Source: Acidimicrobiaceae bacterium
GTDB lineage: Bacteria > Actinomycetota > Acidimicrobiia > Acidimicrobiales > Palsa-688
NCBI GenBank assembly: GCA_003166025.1
Contig: PMWT01000066.1
Location: 28,635 to 92,634, forward strand
DNA: 64,000 nt
Reading direction: 5' to 3'
A program made the position numbers and the translations under genes. The notes below the pieces were generated by a model that was given only the letters and a program-made list of their open reading frames with translations, had not been told where the DNA came from and made no database searches. Below, one piece after another: positions 54,265 to 62,637 of the stretch (position 1 is the stretch's first letter; every line of letters starts with the position of its first letter).

Positions 54265-55146
54265 TCAGAGCACGGGCGACTGCTCCAGGCGGCACACGTC
54301 CAGTCGGAGGTTGGCGCTAAACCTGTCCGCCAGGGCGGCCTGGTGGACGGCGTCGCCATGGGCTTGGACCGCCGCCAGACGGGCCTCGCCCGGGAGCGAG
54401 CGCGGGACAAGACGCCCGCCGGAGCGGACGGCGGGGCCGACGATGGCCGCATAGCGCCGTTGGGCGGCGGTAAAGTTCTGCCAGGTTTGCAGCCATTCTT
54501 CGACGGGCCCTTCGATCCCCCGGCCCGTGGGGACGGCACTGAGGCGTTGGCGCAACCGGTCGACCTGGTCGGCGGCGGCAAAGATGCTGGGACCATCGAT
54601 GTCGTCGGCCAGTACCGTCCGGTACTTCGGCAAGGTCGCCTGGCACTCCCGGCCGGCCAGGGCGGCAAACTCGGCCAGGGCTCGGGCGTTGGCGTCCATC
54701 ACTGTGCCGGGGGCTCGGTAGGGTGCCATGACCGCCACGCTCGAGACAACTACGGCGACAGCGATCACGACCATCGAGACGATGACGAGAAGGGGCCTGC
54801 GGGCCGGCCCCAGATTCGGCGGGGGTTGCCATCCGGGTGAGCGAGAGGACCGCGACCACGGCCCGGAAGTGGAGCGCCGCGCCTGGTCGGACCGCCGGGC
54901 AAGGCCCAGAAGGGACCACTCCCGAGCCGCGCTGAAGGCGTGCTCGCGCATCTGTTGGGGATGGACCGGCCCCTCGACGGAGCGGTCGACCTCGCTATAG
55001 TCGACCTCGAGCTCGTCAGCCCTCGAAGTCCACGGCGGGCGGGCCCGCGAGCGCCCCGTCCAGGAACCCCCGTCCCAGTAGCGCAGGGCTCCGGGGTCGT
55101 CGGGGCTTACGTACCAACCCGGTTGAGCGGGCCAAGGTCGTCCCAT
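54265..55146 (-). CDS. DUF2510 membrane protein
   Basis: 293 aa. The N-terminus PAQPGWYVSPDDPGALRYWDGGSWTGR is a DUF2510 motif (a short Trp-rich domain of actinobacterial membrane proteins). After a basic linker there is one membrane helix (LLVIVSMVVIAVAVVVSSVAVM), then an extracytoplasmic helical domain with two cysteines (GRECQATL and DVCRLEQ). Probably a single-pass envelope protein. Nothing shows its function. About 170 bp to the small gene downstream hold no recognised feature. Confidence 0.72.
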   Translation of the reverse strand: MGRPWPAQPGWYVSPDDPGALRYWDGGSWTGRSRARPPWTSRADELEVDYSEVDRSVEGPVHPQQMREHAFSAAREWSLLGLARRSDQARRSTSGPWSRSSRSPGWQPPPNLGPARRPLLVIVSMVVIAVAVVVSSVAVMAPYRAPGTVMDANARALAEFAALAGRECQATLPKYRTVLADDIDGPSIFAAADQVDRLRQRLSAVPTGRGIEGPVEEWLQTWQNFTAAQRRYAAIVGPAVRSGGRLVPRSLPGEARLAAVQAHGDAVHQAALADRFSANLRLDVCRLEQSPVL

Positions 55147-55156
55147 GTCGCCCCAC

Positions 55157-55570
55157 TCAGAAGCTCGTGCTCGCCCGGACCGACGCTGGCACGAGGTCCA
55201 GAGATCCCAGCGCCGCCTGATGGACAGAAAGCGCGGCCGTGTTGCCAGTGATGTGTGCCCGTCCCGAAGACATGGCGTCCAGGGCCGAGATCCGGCCCGA
55301 AGCGATACCGGCCATGGTGGGGTAGTCGGCGCTCAGTACCACCTGCGCCGTCCTGCAGGCGTCCGGTCCGGCAAGGACAACGGCCTTCGGTCCGCTCACC
55401 GCCACCTGGTAGCGCACTACCCCGGCGGCCGCCCGGGGCACTGAGGTCACGGCCACTCCCACGACCAGGTCAGGGGGCGCAGCAGAGCCAGGCACGCTTT
55501 CGAGAGGGCCGGCCTCAAGCTCGCCCGCCCGAAGCTCGGCGAACCACTCGGGCGACAAGAAACGAGCCAC
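55157..55570 (-). CDS. SCP2-like sterol-carrier-type protein
   Basis: 137 aa. The pattern RYQVAVSGPKAVVLAGPDACRTAQVVLSADYPTMAGIASGRISALDAMSSGRAHITGN (read in parts) matches the SCP2 lipid-binding fold, whose members bind hydrophobic ligands; the ISALDAMSSGRAHITGN block is the family hallmark. GTG start with weak ribosome-binding site. Lies 10 bp upstream of the DUF2510 gene, so they may be cotranscribed. Confidence 0.72.
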   Translation of the reverse strand: MARFLSPEWFAELRAGELEAGPLESVPGSAAPPDLVVGVAVTSVPRAAAGVVRYQVAVSGPKAVVLAGPDACRTAQVVLSADYPTMAGIASGRISALDAMSSGRAHITGNTAALSVHQAALGSLDLVPASVRASTSF

Positions 55571-55640
55571 CCCAACATATCTACCAGCTACAGAAGGGGA
55601 AGGTTTGCAAAACTCGCCCGCGGCCGCCGTACCCGCCTCC

Positions 55641-57959
55641 TCATTCCCCCCTCGCCATGGCGCCCCGGCCCCTCAAAGGGCTCTCGCCCCCAGCCGTGAT
55701 AGAGCTCTCGTAGCGATTGCGCACCAGCTCTGTGCCCCCTGCCCACCGGAGCTCGAGCTCAAGGACGAGGGGCCAGGACGCGACGGCGCCGGCCCCGCCA
55801 GGCGGAGCGGGCAGGCGCGCGAGCGACGGCAGTGCCGCCTTCAGGCGCCCAACGAAAGTGCAATCCCGCCCGCCGACCTCCCCCCCGAACTGCCAGCGCC
55901 GGCCTCCGCCCGGCCACCTCAAGGTGGCCTCGACCTTGGCCCCGGCCAGGGCCTGGCCCAGGTCGTTGACGACGTGGACCTCAAGGACCAGGTCCGACGA
56001 CGAGGCGTAGCTCGCGGCCGGCCACTGTGCGACGACCAGCACGGGCGCGCAGGCGGCTTGCAGAGCACCGTAGGCCGCCTTGGGCCGACGGTCATGGTCG
56101 AGGACGGCGGCGCTGACGGCGGGCTGGGCGTCGCTGAGGCAGAAGACGGCAAAGCCGCCCACCGGTCCGGAACGCAGACGGCGCAATGCCTCGACCTGGG
56201 CCCGCACCAGGTCTGCCTGGTAGGCCTGCGTGGCCTCCCGCCACATCTCGAATGTGGGGTACTGAGCCGGAGGAACGCGCTGGTCGAAAATCTCCTTTTC
56301 CAGGCAATGGTGTTCGACCAGGTGGTCCCAGTCGAGGTCAGGCCAACGCTCGGGTCTCATAAACGACGCCGTGCCCGGTACCGCCTGCGCCCCCAGCTCA
56401 CTGACAAAACGAACGGCTGCGGGCCAGAGGGCGGCCGCCCGTGACAGGTCTCGCAGGCCGCCATGACGCCAGCCGAAGTAAAGATGACTGTCCGTGCCCC
56501 ACGCCGGGTGCGGCAACCTGCCCGAGTGGGCTACTGCGGGCCGGGAAGGGTCAGCCTTTTCGAGCGTCCGCCGGACGCTGTGGTCCAGGACCGTTTTGTT
56601 CCAACTGGGCAGGACCTGCCCGGCCGCCCACCTGAGAGCTGTGCCCGCCGCCAGCCCCGTCCGGCCCGGCGGGGCGGCGCCCGTCGCGGCGCGCCGCCGG
56701 GGAGAAATGGTGGAAAAGGGCTCGTTGTGGCCACACCACACGACTATGGACGGGTGGTGCGCAAGAAGGTCCACCGCCGCCGCCGCCTGGCGGACGGCCT
56801 GGCTACGGGCGCCCTTGAAAGTGCCCTGCAAGGGCATGTCCTGCCAAATGAGCACGCCCAAGCGGTCGGCCGCCTCGTAGACCTCGGGGCGGGCCACGTG
56901 GCTATGGGCCCGCAGCAGGTTGAGCCCTGCGTCCCGGGCGAGTGCCACGTCTGCCGCCACCTCCCCAGGGCTGGCATAGGCGGGATCCGGGCGCGTTGGC
57001 AGCAGGTTGGCGCCTTTCAAGAACAACCGCTCACCGTTTACGGCCCATACGAAATTGTGCATCCGTACCTGGCGCAGCCCGGTCCGCAGCACCTTCCCGT
57101 CGCTGCGCCCACCATCAACTTCGATCTCGACGTCGATGTCGTGCAGGACCTGGTCACCCAGGCCTACGGGCCACCACAAGCGGGGTTCGAGGACCTCGAC
57201 CTGCCAGCGGACACGGTTGGGCCCCTCGGCCAGTGGCTGGCGCTTGTCCATCACGGCGCATGGCGCTTCCCCGCTCAGGCCGCTCACCCGCGTGCGCAAC
57301 ATCGCCGTGAGGGGCCCGGAACTATCCAGCATGGCGAAGAAATCGAGCACGGCCCGCTGCGGGCCGGCCTCGGTACAAATGGCTCTGAGCGACGATATCC
57401 GCACCGGCCCGCTGCGCTGGGCCCGGACCGGCGCCCATATCCCCCCCGGGTTCCGCGCCGGGTCTATGCCGGCCGAGCTGGCGAACGCCCCGAGCAGGGA
57501 GCGCGTGGTCGCCCCCCGGGCCCGCCGTTCGCAACCGACCTCGATTGCCAGTAGATGTTCGGAGCGGGCGTTGACGGCCAAGGTCACGTCGAAGCTGTGG
57601 GAGAAAAAGTAGCCCTCGGTGTCGCCTAGGTAGGAGCCGTCCAGCCACACGTCCGACTGGTAAAAGATGCCGTCCATGACCAACCACGCCCGCTCAGCCT
57701 CGGCCAGCGGGGCCATCTCGAAACGCCGCCGGTATAGCAGAGGACCGTCAGAGGTGGCGAAAGCCGGCTCCGCCTGCCAGTGGCCGGGGACCCGGACCGG
57801 TTGCCAGGCGCCATCGTCGAAATCGGGGCGGGGAAAGCTGCGTCGCAGGTCCTCGTCGGCCTCTATGGCCACCCATTGGCCGCCCAGGTCCATCACCTCG
57901 TTGTCCGGGCCCACCACGTTCCTGCCCGGAGCCACCACCTGGCCGCCTAGATCCGTCAC
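55641..57959 (-). CDS. Glycoside hydrolase family 2 (beta-mannosidase-like)
   Basis: 772 aa. The sugar-binding N-terminal domain has DDGAWQPVRVPGHWQAEPAF and DGIFYQSDVWLDGSYLG; the TIM barrel contains WAVNGERLFLKGANLLP, NLLRAHSHVARPEVYEAADRLGVLIWQDMPLQGTF (in part), the acid/base Glu in WCGHNEP (E413) and the nucleophile in FVSELGAQAVP (E521). A C-terminal beta-sandwich follows. The QDMPLQ run is mannosidase-like. No signal peptide. Could be beta-mannosidase or a related beta-glycosidase. Start uncertain: another ATG lies at residue 23. Confidence 0.85.
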   Translation of the reverse strand: MTDLGGQVVAPGRNVVGPDNEVMDLGGQWVAIEADEDLRRSFPRPDFDDGAWQPVRVPGHWQAEPAFATSDGPLLYRRRFEMAPLAEAERAWLVMDGIFYQSDVWLDGSYLGDTEGYFFSHSFDVTLAVNARSEHLLAIEVGCERRARGATTRSLLGAFASSAGIDPARNPGGIWAPVRAQRSGPVRISSLRAICTEAGPQRAVLDFFAMLDSSGPLTAMLRTRVSGLSGEAPCAVMDKRQPLAEGPNRVRWQVEVLEPRLWWPVGLGDQVLHDIDVEIEVDGGRSDGKVLRTGLRQVRMHNFVWAVNGERLFLKGANLLPTRPDPAYASPGEVAADVALARDAGLNLLRAHSHVARPEVYEAADRLGVLIWQDMPLQGTFKGARSQAVRQAAAAVDLLAHHPSIVVWCGHNEPFSTISPRRRAATGAAPPGRTGLAAGTALRWAAGQVLPSWNKTVLDHSVRRTLEKADPSRPAVAHSGRLPHPAWGTDSHLYFGWRHGGLRDLSRAAALWPAAVRFVSELGAQAVPGTASFMRPERWPDLDWDHLVEHHCLEKEIFDQRVPPAQYPTFEMWREATQAYQADLVRAQVEALRRLRSGPVGGFAVFCLSDAQPAVSAAVLDHDRRPKAAYGALQAACAPVLVVAQWPAASYASSSDLVLEVHVVNDLGQALAGAKVEATLRWPGGGRRWQFGGEVGGRDCTFVGRLKAALPSLARLPAPPGGAGAVASWPLVLELELRWAGGTELVRNRYESSITAGGESPLRGRGAMARGE

Positions 57960-58030
57960 GCCGGGCCCATCAGCGCGGTGGCCTCTTCATAAGGGCAAAG
58001 TAGCGCTGTCGGCGAAGGTACGGTTTGACC

Positions 58031-59455
58031 ATGGCCGCAGCTCCCCTTTCTTTGTGTTCGACCCTCGGTCAACTCCGGGCTTCCGGCTGGCGTTCACGCC
58101 CGGTCAAGCAGGAGGTCAGGGCCAATGCTGCGGCGCGCATCGCGGCCGGGCAGCCGGTGGTCGGCGGCCTGGTGGGTTATGAGAGCACCGTCCTGCCCGC
58201 GCTGGAAAACGCCCTTCTGGCGGGGCACGACATAATTTTCCTTGGCGAGAGAGGCCAGGCCAAGACGAGGATCATGCGCGGCCTGGCCGACCTGCTGGAC
58301 GAATGGCTGCCCATCATTGCCGGTTCAGAGGTGCTCGACGACCCCTACCAGCCCATTTCCCGCTACGGGCGCGAGCTTGCGATCGCAAAGGGTGACGAAT
58401 GCCCCATCGAGTGGGTGGGCCGCGACCAGCGCTTCGGCGAGAAGTTGGCGACTCCGGACACATCGATCGCCGACCTCATAGGCGAGGTCGACCCCGTCAA
58501 GGTGGCCGAAGGGCGCTACCTGTCAGACGAGCTCACGCTTCACTATGGCCTCGTGCCGCGCACGAACCGGGGCATCTTCGCCATAAACGAACTACCCGAC
58601 CTGGCCGAACGGATCCAGGTCGGCCTTCTCAACGTTCTCGAAGAGAGAGACGTCCAGATCCGTGGCTACAAGATCCGCCTACCTCTCGATATTCTCCTGG
58701 TCGCCTCGGCCAACCCGGAGGACTACACCAGCAGAGGGCGCATCATCACGCCGCTGAAAGACCGCTTCGGGGCACAGATCCGCACCCATTACCCCCTCGA
58801 CACGGCCACCGAGATGGAGGTCATCGTCCAGGAGGCTGTCCCTGCCGACCTGGAAGGGCTGCGCGTCGACGTGCCCACCTACATGGCCGAGATCGTTGCC
58901 ACCCTCTCCCAGCTGGCCCGCCAGAGCCCTCAGGTCAACCAGCGGTCCGGGGTCTCGGTCCGCCTCGGTGTGGCGAACTACGAAACCCTGGTGGCGGCGG
59001 CGGCGCGCCGCGCCCTGCGCACCGGCGAGGACGAGGCGGTGCCCCGGGTCAGCGACTTGGCCGCCCTGGTGTCCTCGACGGCGGGGAAGGTCGAGCTGGA
59101 CTCGCTGGAGGACGATGCCGAAGGTGAGGTGGTCGCCCGGCTGACGCGTCAGGCCGTGCTGGCCGTGTTCAGGGACCGGGTCGACCCGGCGGAGCTGGCC
59201 ATGGCGGTGGCCGAGCTGGACGACGGCAAAGCCGTGGAGGTGGGCGACGACCTGTCCTCGTCCTCGTACGTCGTCACGCTGGGGCGCCTTGCGGGGCTCC
59301 GGGCACCAACCCTGAAGCTGGCCGGGTCCGAAAGCCCAGCCGCACTGGCTGCGGCAGCCGAACTGGTCCTCGAAGGGCTCCATCTGTCCAAGCGCCTCAA
59401 TAAGCACTCCACCGCCCACGGGGCGCGCTACCAATCCAGACGGACCGGCAACTGA
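58031..59455 (+). CDS. MoxR/ChlI-like AAA+ ATPase
   Basis: 474 aa. The Walker A is GERGQAKT (about 72-79) and Walker B FAINELPDL; NVLEERDVQIRGYKIRLPLDILLVASANPEDY (in parts) and RGRIITPLKDRFGAQIRTHYPLD (in parts) are the magnesium-chelatase/MoxR helix-2 insert and sensor regions. A C-terminal helical domain (VRLGVANYETLVAAAARRAL) follows. Such ATPases act as metal-insertion or protein-remodelling chaperones with a VWA partner, here the next gene two bases away. ATG 58031 is chosen, preceded by the in-frame TTG 58025. Confidence 0.88.
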   Translation: MAAAPLSLCSTLGQLRASGWRSRPVKQEVRANAAARIAAGQPVVGGLVGYESTVLPALENALLAGHDIIFLGERGQAKTRIMRGLADLLDEWLPIIAGSEVLDDPYQPISRYGRELAIAKGDECPIEWVGRDQRFGEKLATPDTSIADLIGEVDPVKVAEGRYLSDELTLHYGLVPRTNRGIFAINELPDLAERIQVGLLNVLEERDVQIRGYKIRLPLDILLVASANPEDYTSRGRIITPLKDRFGAQIRTHYPLDTATEMEVIVQEAVPADLEGLRVDVPTYMAEIVATLSQLARQSPQVNQRSGVSVRLGVANYETLVAAAARRALRTGEDEAVPRVSDLAALVSSTAGKVELDSLEDDAEGEVVARLTRQAVLAVFRDRVDPAELAMAVAELDDGKAVEVGDDLSSSSYVVTLGRLAGLRAPTLKLAGSESPAALAAAAELVLEGLHLSKRLNKHSTAHGARYQSRRTGN

Positions 59456-59457
59456 GC

Positions 59458-61167
59458 ATGGCGCGGGCGAGTTACTCCCGCTGGGACGGTAGCCAGGAGC
59501 ACGGCGACCTCGACGGTGACGACGTCCTGCGTCGTCTGATGGACGACCTGCTCGAGCATGGTGATGCCGACCAAGCCCTGCGTCGCTTATTGCAACAGGG
59601 GTTCAGGGACCGTGCCGGCCGGGACGTAGCCGGGCTGCGGGAGCTTCTCGACCGCGTCCGCCGGCGGCGGACGAAGCTGGCCCGCAACGCCTTCTCCGAG
59701 CTCCAGGCGGCTATCTCCAACACTCCGCCCGAGGTGCTGGAGCGGGCGCGGCAAATGTTGGCCGAGCTCAACCGGATGGTCGAGCGCCGTGAACGGGGCG
59801 CGGACGTCCAGGCCGACTTCGACCAGTTCATGGAGCGTTACGGAGACCTCGTCCCAGGCCACCCGGCCGACCTTGACGAGCTGTTGGCCTCATTGGCTCG
59901 CCAGATGGCGGCGGCGCGGGCGTTGCTCGGCTCCCTCAGCCCGGAGCAGAGAGCCAAGCTGGCCGAGCTCTCCGAGGCGCTCCTGGAGGGCGATGCGGCT
60001 CTACGCACGGAGCTCGAGAAGCTCCTCGGTCACCTGGAAGGAGAACCAACCGACGAGGACCTGCTCGGGCTGCCCTTCAGCCTTGGGCCGGCCAACACCG
60101 CCGCCGGTGAGCTGTCGGACCTCGACCAGCTCGAGCAATTGCTGGCGGGCGCGCCCAGCCCGGGCGCCCTGGCCGAGGTGGACATCGACCGTGCGCGCCA
60201 GTTGCTGGGGGAGGAAGACGCGCGGTCCCTGGAGGCGCTGGGGCGGCTTTCCCGCCAACTGCGCGAGTCAGGTCTGGTGGAGCAGAAGGAAGGGCGCATG
60301 CGCCTAACCCCGCGGGGCCTGCGCCGCATCGGGGACCAGGCCCTGGCCGATCTCTACACCAGGCTGCAGCGCTATCGGAGCGGCCAGCACCCCGTGGGCG
60401 CGGCAGGCGGCGGCCATGAACGGGCCGGCGAGACAAAGCTTTACGAGTGGGGCGACCCCTTCAACCTGTCCATCCAGCACACCGTCCGCAACGCTCTGGC
60501 GCGGCGCGGCCCGGGCACGCCCGTCCAGCTGTCACCGGAGGACTTCGAGATAGAGCGGACCGAGGCGCTGACGCGCTCGGCGACGGTGATCATGCTCGAC
60601 CTGTCGCTATCGATGCCGATGAGGGGGAACTTCGTCGCCGCCAAGAAGATGACAATGGCTTTGCACTCGCTCATATCCGGCCGTTTCCCTTCCGACTACC
60701 TCGGGATAGTGGGTTTCTCGCGTTCGGCCCGGGAGGTTAGTTTCCGCGACCTTCCCGAGGTGTCGTGGGATTACGACTGGGGCACCAACATCCAGCACGG
60801 CCTGGCGGTGGCGCGCCAGCTCCTCTCGCACCAGCGGGGCACAAAGCAGGTGATAATGGTGACGGACGGCGAGCCCACGGCCCACTGGCCGGTAGGCGCC
60901 CGCGAGCCCGTGTTCGCCTACCCGGCTACACAGGAAACCGTCGATGCCACCCTGGTAGAGGTGGCGCGTTGCACTCGGGACCGCATACGCATCAATACGT
61001 TCGCGCTCGATGCCACCGGCTACCTGCGGCACTTCGTCGAGCAAATGACGCGCCTCAACCACGGGAAGGCCTTTTTCACCACACCGGAGACTCTGGGCGA
61101 CTACGTGCTGGTCGACTTCATCGAGTCGCGCATGGCGTCGCGCCGGCGGGGCCGCCGGCTCGCCTGA
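59458..61167 (+). CDS. VWA-domain protein, partner of the MoxR ATPase
   Basis: 569 aa. A long helical, charged N-terminal half (with RRRTKLARNAFSELQAAI and RQLLGEEDARSLEALGRLSRQLRESG, in part) is followed by a von Willebrand A domain: MIDAS DLSLS at 381-385, then the Thr in WGTNIQHGL and Asp in VTDGEP complete it, so metal binding looks intact. This MoxR-VWA arrangement (CoxD/CoxE, ChlI/ChlD) is a chaperone-type unit. The client is unknown; no cofactor-dependent enzyme lies next to it. Confidence 0.88.
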   Translation: MARASYSRWDGSQEHGDLDGDDVLRRLMDDLLEHGDADQALRRLLQQGFRDRAGRDVAGLRELLDRVRRRRTKLARNAFSELQAAISNTPPEVLERARQMLAELNRMVERRERGADVQADFDQFMERYGDLVPGHPADLDELLASLARQMAAARALLGSLSPEQRAKLAELSEALLEGDAALRTELEKLLGHLEGEPTDEDLLGLPFSLGPANTAAGELSDLDQLEQLLAGAPSPGALAEVDIDRARQLLGEEDARSLEALGRLSRQLRESGLVEQKEGRMRLTPRGLRRIGDQALADLYTRLQRYRSGQHPVGAAGGGHERAGETKLYEWGDPFNLSIQHTVRNALARRGPGTPVQLSPEDFEIERTEALTRSATVIMLDLSLSMPMRGNFVAAKKMTMALHSLISGRFPSDYLGIVGFSRSAREVSFRDLPEVSWDYDWGTNIQHGLAVARQLLSHQRGTKQVIMVTDGEPTAHWPVGAREPVFAYPATQETVDATLVEVARCTRDRIRINTFALDATGYLRHFVEQMTRLNHGKAFFTTPETLGDYVLVDFIESRMASRRRGRRLA

Positions 61168-61217
61168 GCACCGGCTCAGCGCTCCCTCGGGGCACCGCCG
61201 CTCTCAAACCGCCGCTG

Positions 61218-61922
61218 TTATACGGCATGTTCACCGCGATGAGGGGCGCGGGCGGACAGCTCCACGAGCAGGGCCTGCGCCGTTGCGGTCACGCCGAACA
61301 ACCCGCCCGCCATCTCGACCATGCCCAACGCACCGGCGGCCAGGTCGGGCTCGAAGGGGGCACAGGCGTCGGCCACAAGTAAGCACTCCCAACCCCGGTC
61401 ATTGGCCGTACGCAGGGTCGAATGAACCGGTCCTTCCAGGCCAAAACCGGCCACGACCAGGTGGGTCGTGCCGAGCCCCCGCAACCCCTCGGCTAAAGGG
61501 CTGGCACTAAAACCGTCCACGCCATAGGCCAGGGCCACCAGATCACCGGGGAGCCTTGCCGCCGGTCCCCGTTCCGGGCCGTGCGCCGGAGGCAGTACCG
61601 TGCAGGCGGCGTTGGCCGGTGAACGGGCATGGCGGGCCCAGGCGATCTTCGCCCCCCAAGACCGCAGGGCGACGACGAGGGTACTTATGGTCTCCCAGAC
61701 GTAGGAGGCGCCGACGCACTGGCTGGCGACAGCCCGCTGCGCCCCTACGACCAAAAGGGCCGTCGTCTCGGGCTGCGCCGCCCCCGCGGCCGGCCAACGA
61801 TGGGGACGGGCACCCGCCACAACCAGGCCGCGCTCGGCGTAGCGGGAGCCAAAAGCCTTGCTCACGCCAAACAGACGAGGCCTGGGGCCAGGCAGGTCGC
61901 ACCCACGGGCAAATCTGAACAT
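61218..61922 (-). CDS. Isochorismatase-fold protein with catalytic residues replaced
   Basis: 234 aa. The fold is recognisable from TTALLVVGAQ, GVDGFSASPLAEGLRGLGTTHLVVAG and TLRTANDRGWECLLVADACAPFEP, with GMVEMAGGLFGVTATAQAL at the end. Cysteine hydrolases of this family need Asp (usually VIDxQ), Lys, and Cys (TxxCVxxT). Here the Asp position is Gly (VVGAQ), the Lys position Tyr (LAYGVDGF), and the Cys position lies in GLEGPVHST without Cys. It is either a pseudoenzyme or a different activity. The start is uncertain: ATG 61922 is used, but GTG 61865 is possible. Confidence 0.65.
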   Translation of the reverse strand: MFRFARGCDLPGPRPRLFGVSKAFGSRYAERGLVVAGARPHRWPAAGAAQPETTALLVVGAQRAVASQCVGASYVWETISTLVVALRSWGAKIAWARHARSPANAACTVLPPAHGPERGPAARLPGDLVALAYGVDGFSASPLAEGLRGLGTTHLVVAGFGLEGPVHSTLRTANDRGWECLLVADACAPFEPDLAAGALGMVEMAGGLFGVTATAQALLVELSARAPHRGEHAV

Positions 61923-62123
61923 CGACGGGTTACCGTCTTGTATCACTTCGGTTACGAGCGTGATAACGGGCCCGGCGCAAGCCCTGCCGCCAGTAGAAGT
62001 AACACGGGCGAAACAGTGGCCTGACAGCCCCGCCGCCACCGCAGCTCCCAGGACCAGCGCCGGGCTTAACCACCCGGAACTTTCCTCTTGCGGTAAACGT
62101 CAGGATGAGGGAAGATGACAGGG

Positions 62124-62150
62124 ATGTAACTACGGCCTAAGTAGTTACAT
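62124..62150 (+). promoter_or_regulatory. Perfect 10-bp palindrome upstream of whiB (operator-like)
   Basis: ATGTAACTAC and GTAGTTACAT form a perfect inverted repeat with a 7-bp spacer (GGCCTAA). It is AT-rich in a GC-rich setting and ends 64 bp before the whiB GTG, just upstream of a possible -10 (TATCCT). It looks like a dimeric-repressor or activator site. Confidence 0.72.
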
Positions 62151-62156
62151 TGGTGC

Positions 62157-62177
62157 TATCCTGGGAACCCCAGGATA
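62157..62177 (+). promoter_or_regulatory. Perfect 9-bp palindrome overlapping a possible -10 of whiB
   Basis: TATCCTGGG and CCCAGGATA are separated by AAC. It follows the first palindrome after 6 bp and covers the TATCCT hexamer, a candidate -10 box. A protein bound here, or a hairpin in the leader RNA, would affect whiB expression. Confidence 0.7.
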
Positions 62178-62214
62178 CGCCCGTCCGAGATATCACAAGC
62201 GATGGGAGCCGCCG

Positions 62215-62529
62215 GTGAACGACATCGTGCGCTTTTTGCGCCTACCGGCCGATGCGAGCGGGCTCCGCTGGGATAGCGAAGTGCCGACATGGCAACGGTC
62301 CGCGAACTGCCTCGGCGTCGATCCCGACCTCTTCTTCCCCGAGCGGGGAGGGTCGACCCGTGAGGCCAAAGAAGTCTGCCGCGGCTGCGTCGTGCGCAAG
62401 GACTGCCTCCAGTACGCCCTGGACAACAGCGAAAAGTTCGGCATCTGGGGCGGCCTCTCGGAAAGGGAACGCCGCCGTCTCCGGCGCCGCCGCAACGGAG
62501 CACCCTACCGGGTCAGCCAGGCCTCCTGA
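62215..62529 (+). CDS. whiB: WhiB-family iron-sulfur transcriptional regulator
   Basis: 104 aa, actinobacteria-specific. The four cluster-binding cysteines are C32, C55, C58 and C64 (C-x22-C-x2-C-x5-C), followed by GIWGGLSERERRRLRRRR, the conserved turn and basic DNA-binding tail. Such proteins bind the primary sigma factor. GTG start with GGGAG 6 bases upstream. The two palindromes before it suggest strong regulation. Which WhiB type it is (WhiB1, 2 or 7) cannot be decided. Confidence 0.93.
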   Translation: MNDIVRFLRLPADASGLRWDSEVPTWQRSANCLGVDPDLFFPERGGSTREAKEVCRGCVVRKDCLQYALDNSEKFGIWGGLSERERRRLRRRRNGAPYRVSQAS

Positions 62530-62572
62530 CTCAGGACGGCCCGGCCTACACCCCCTGCAGGACTTCCCCCGG

Positions 62573-62616
62573 TGAGGCTCGCCTCAGCTCATAGCTGAGG
62601 GCCTGAGGCGTGCCTC
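62573..62616 (+). terminator. Hairpin region between whiB and ftcD (probable two-way terminator)
   Basis: CCTCAGCT and AGCTGAGG pair perfectly around CAT (62582-62600), and an outer GAGGC/GCCTC pair extends the stem. Alternative pairing of CGCCTCAG with CTGAGGCG is possible. It lies between converging genes and has no clear T run, so it may act in either direction. Two similar 17-bp pieces (CGTGCCTCGCCGTTAGT and CGTGCCTCGTCGCTATT) follow. Confidence 0.6.
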
Positions 62617-62637
62617 GCCGTTAGTCGTGCCTCGTCG

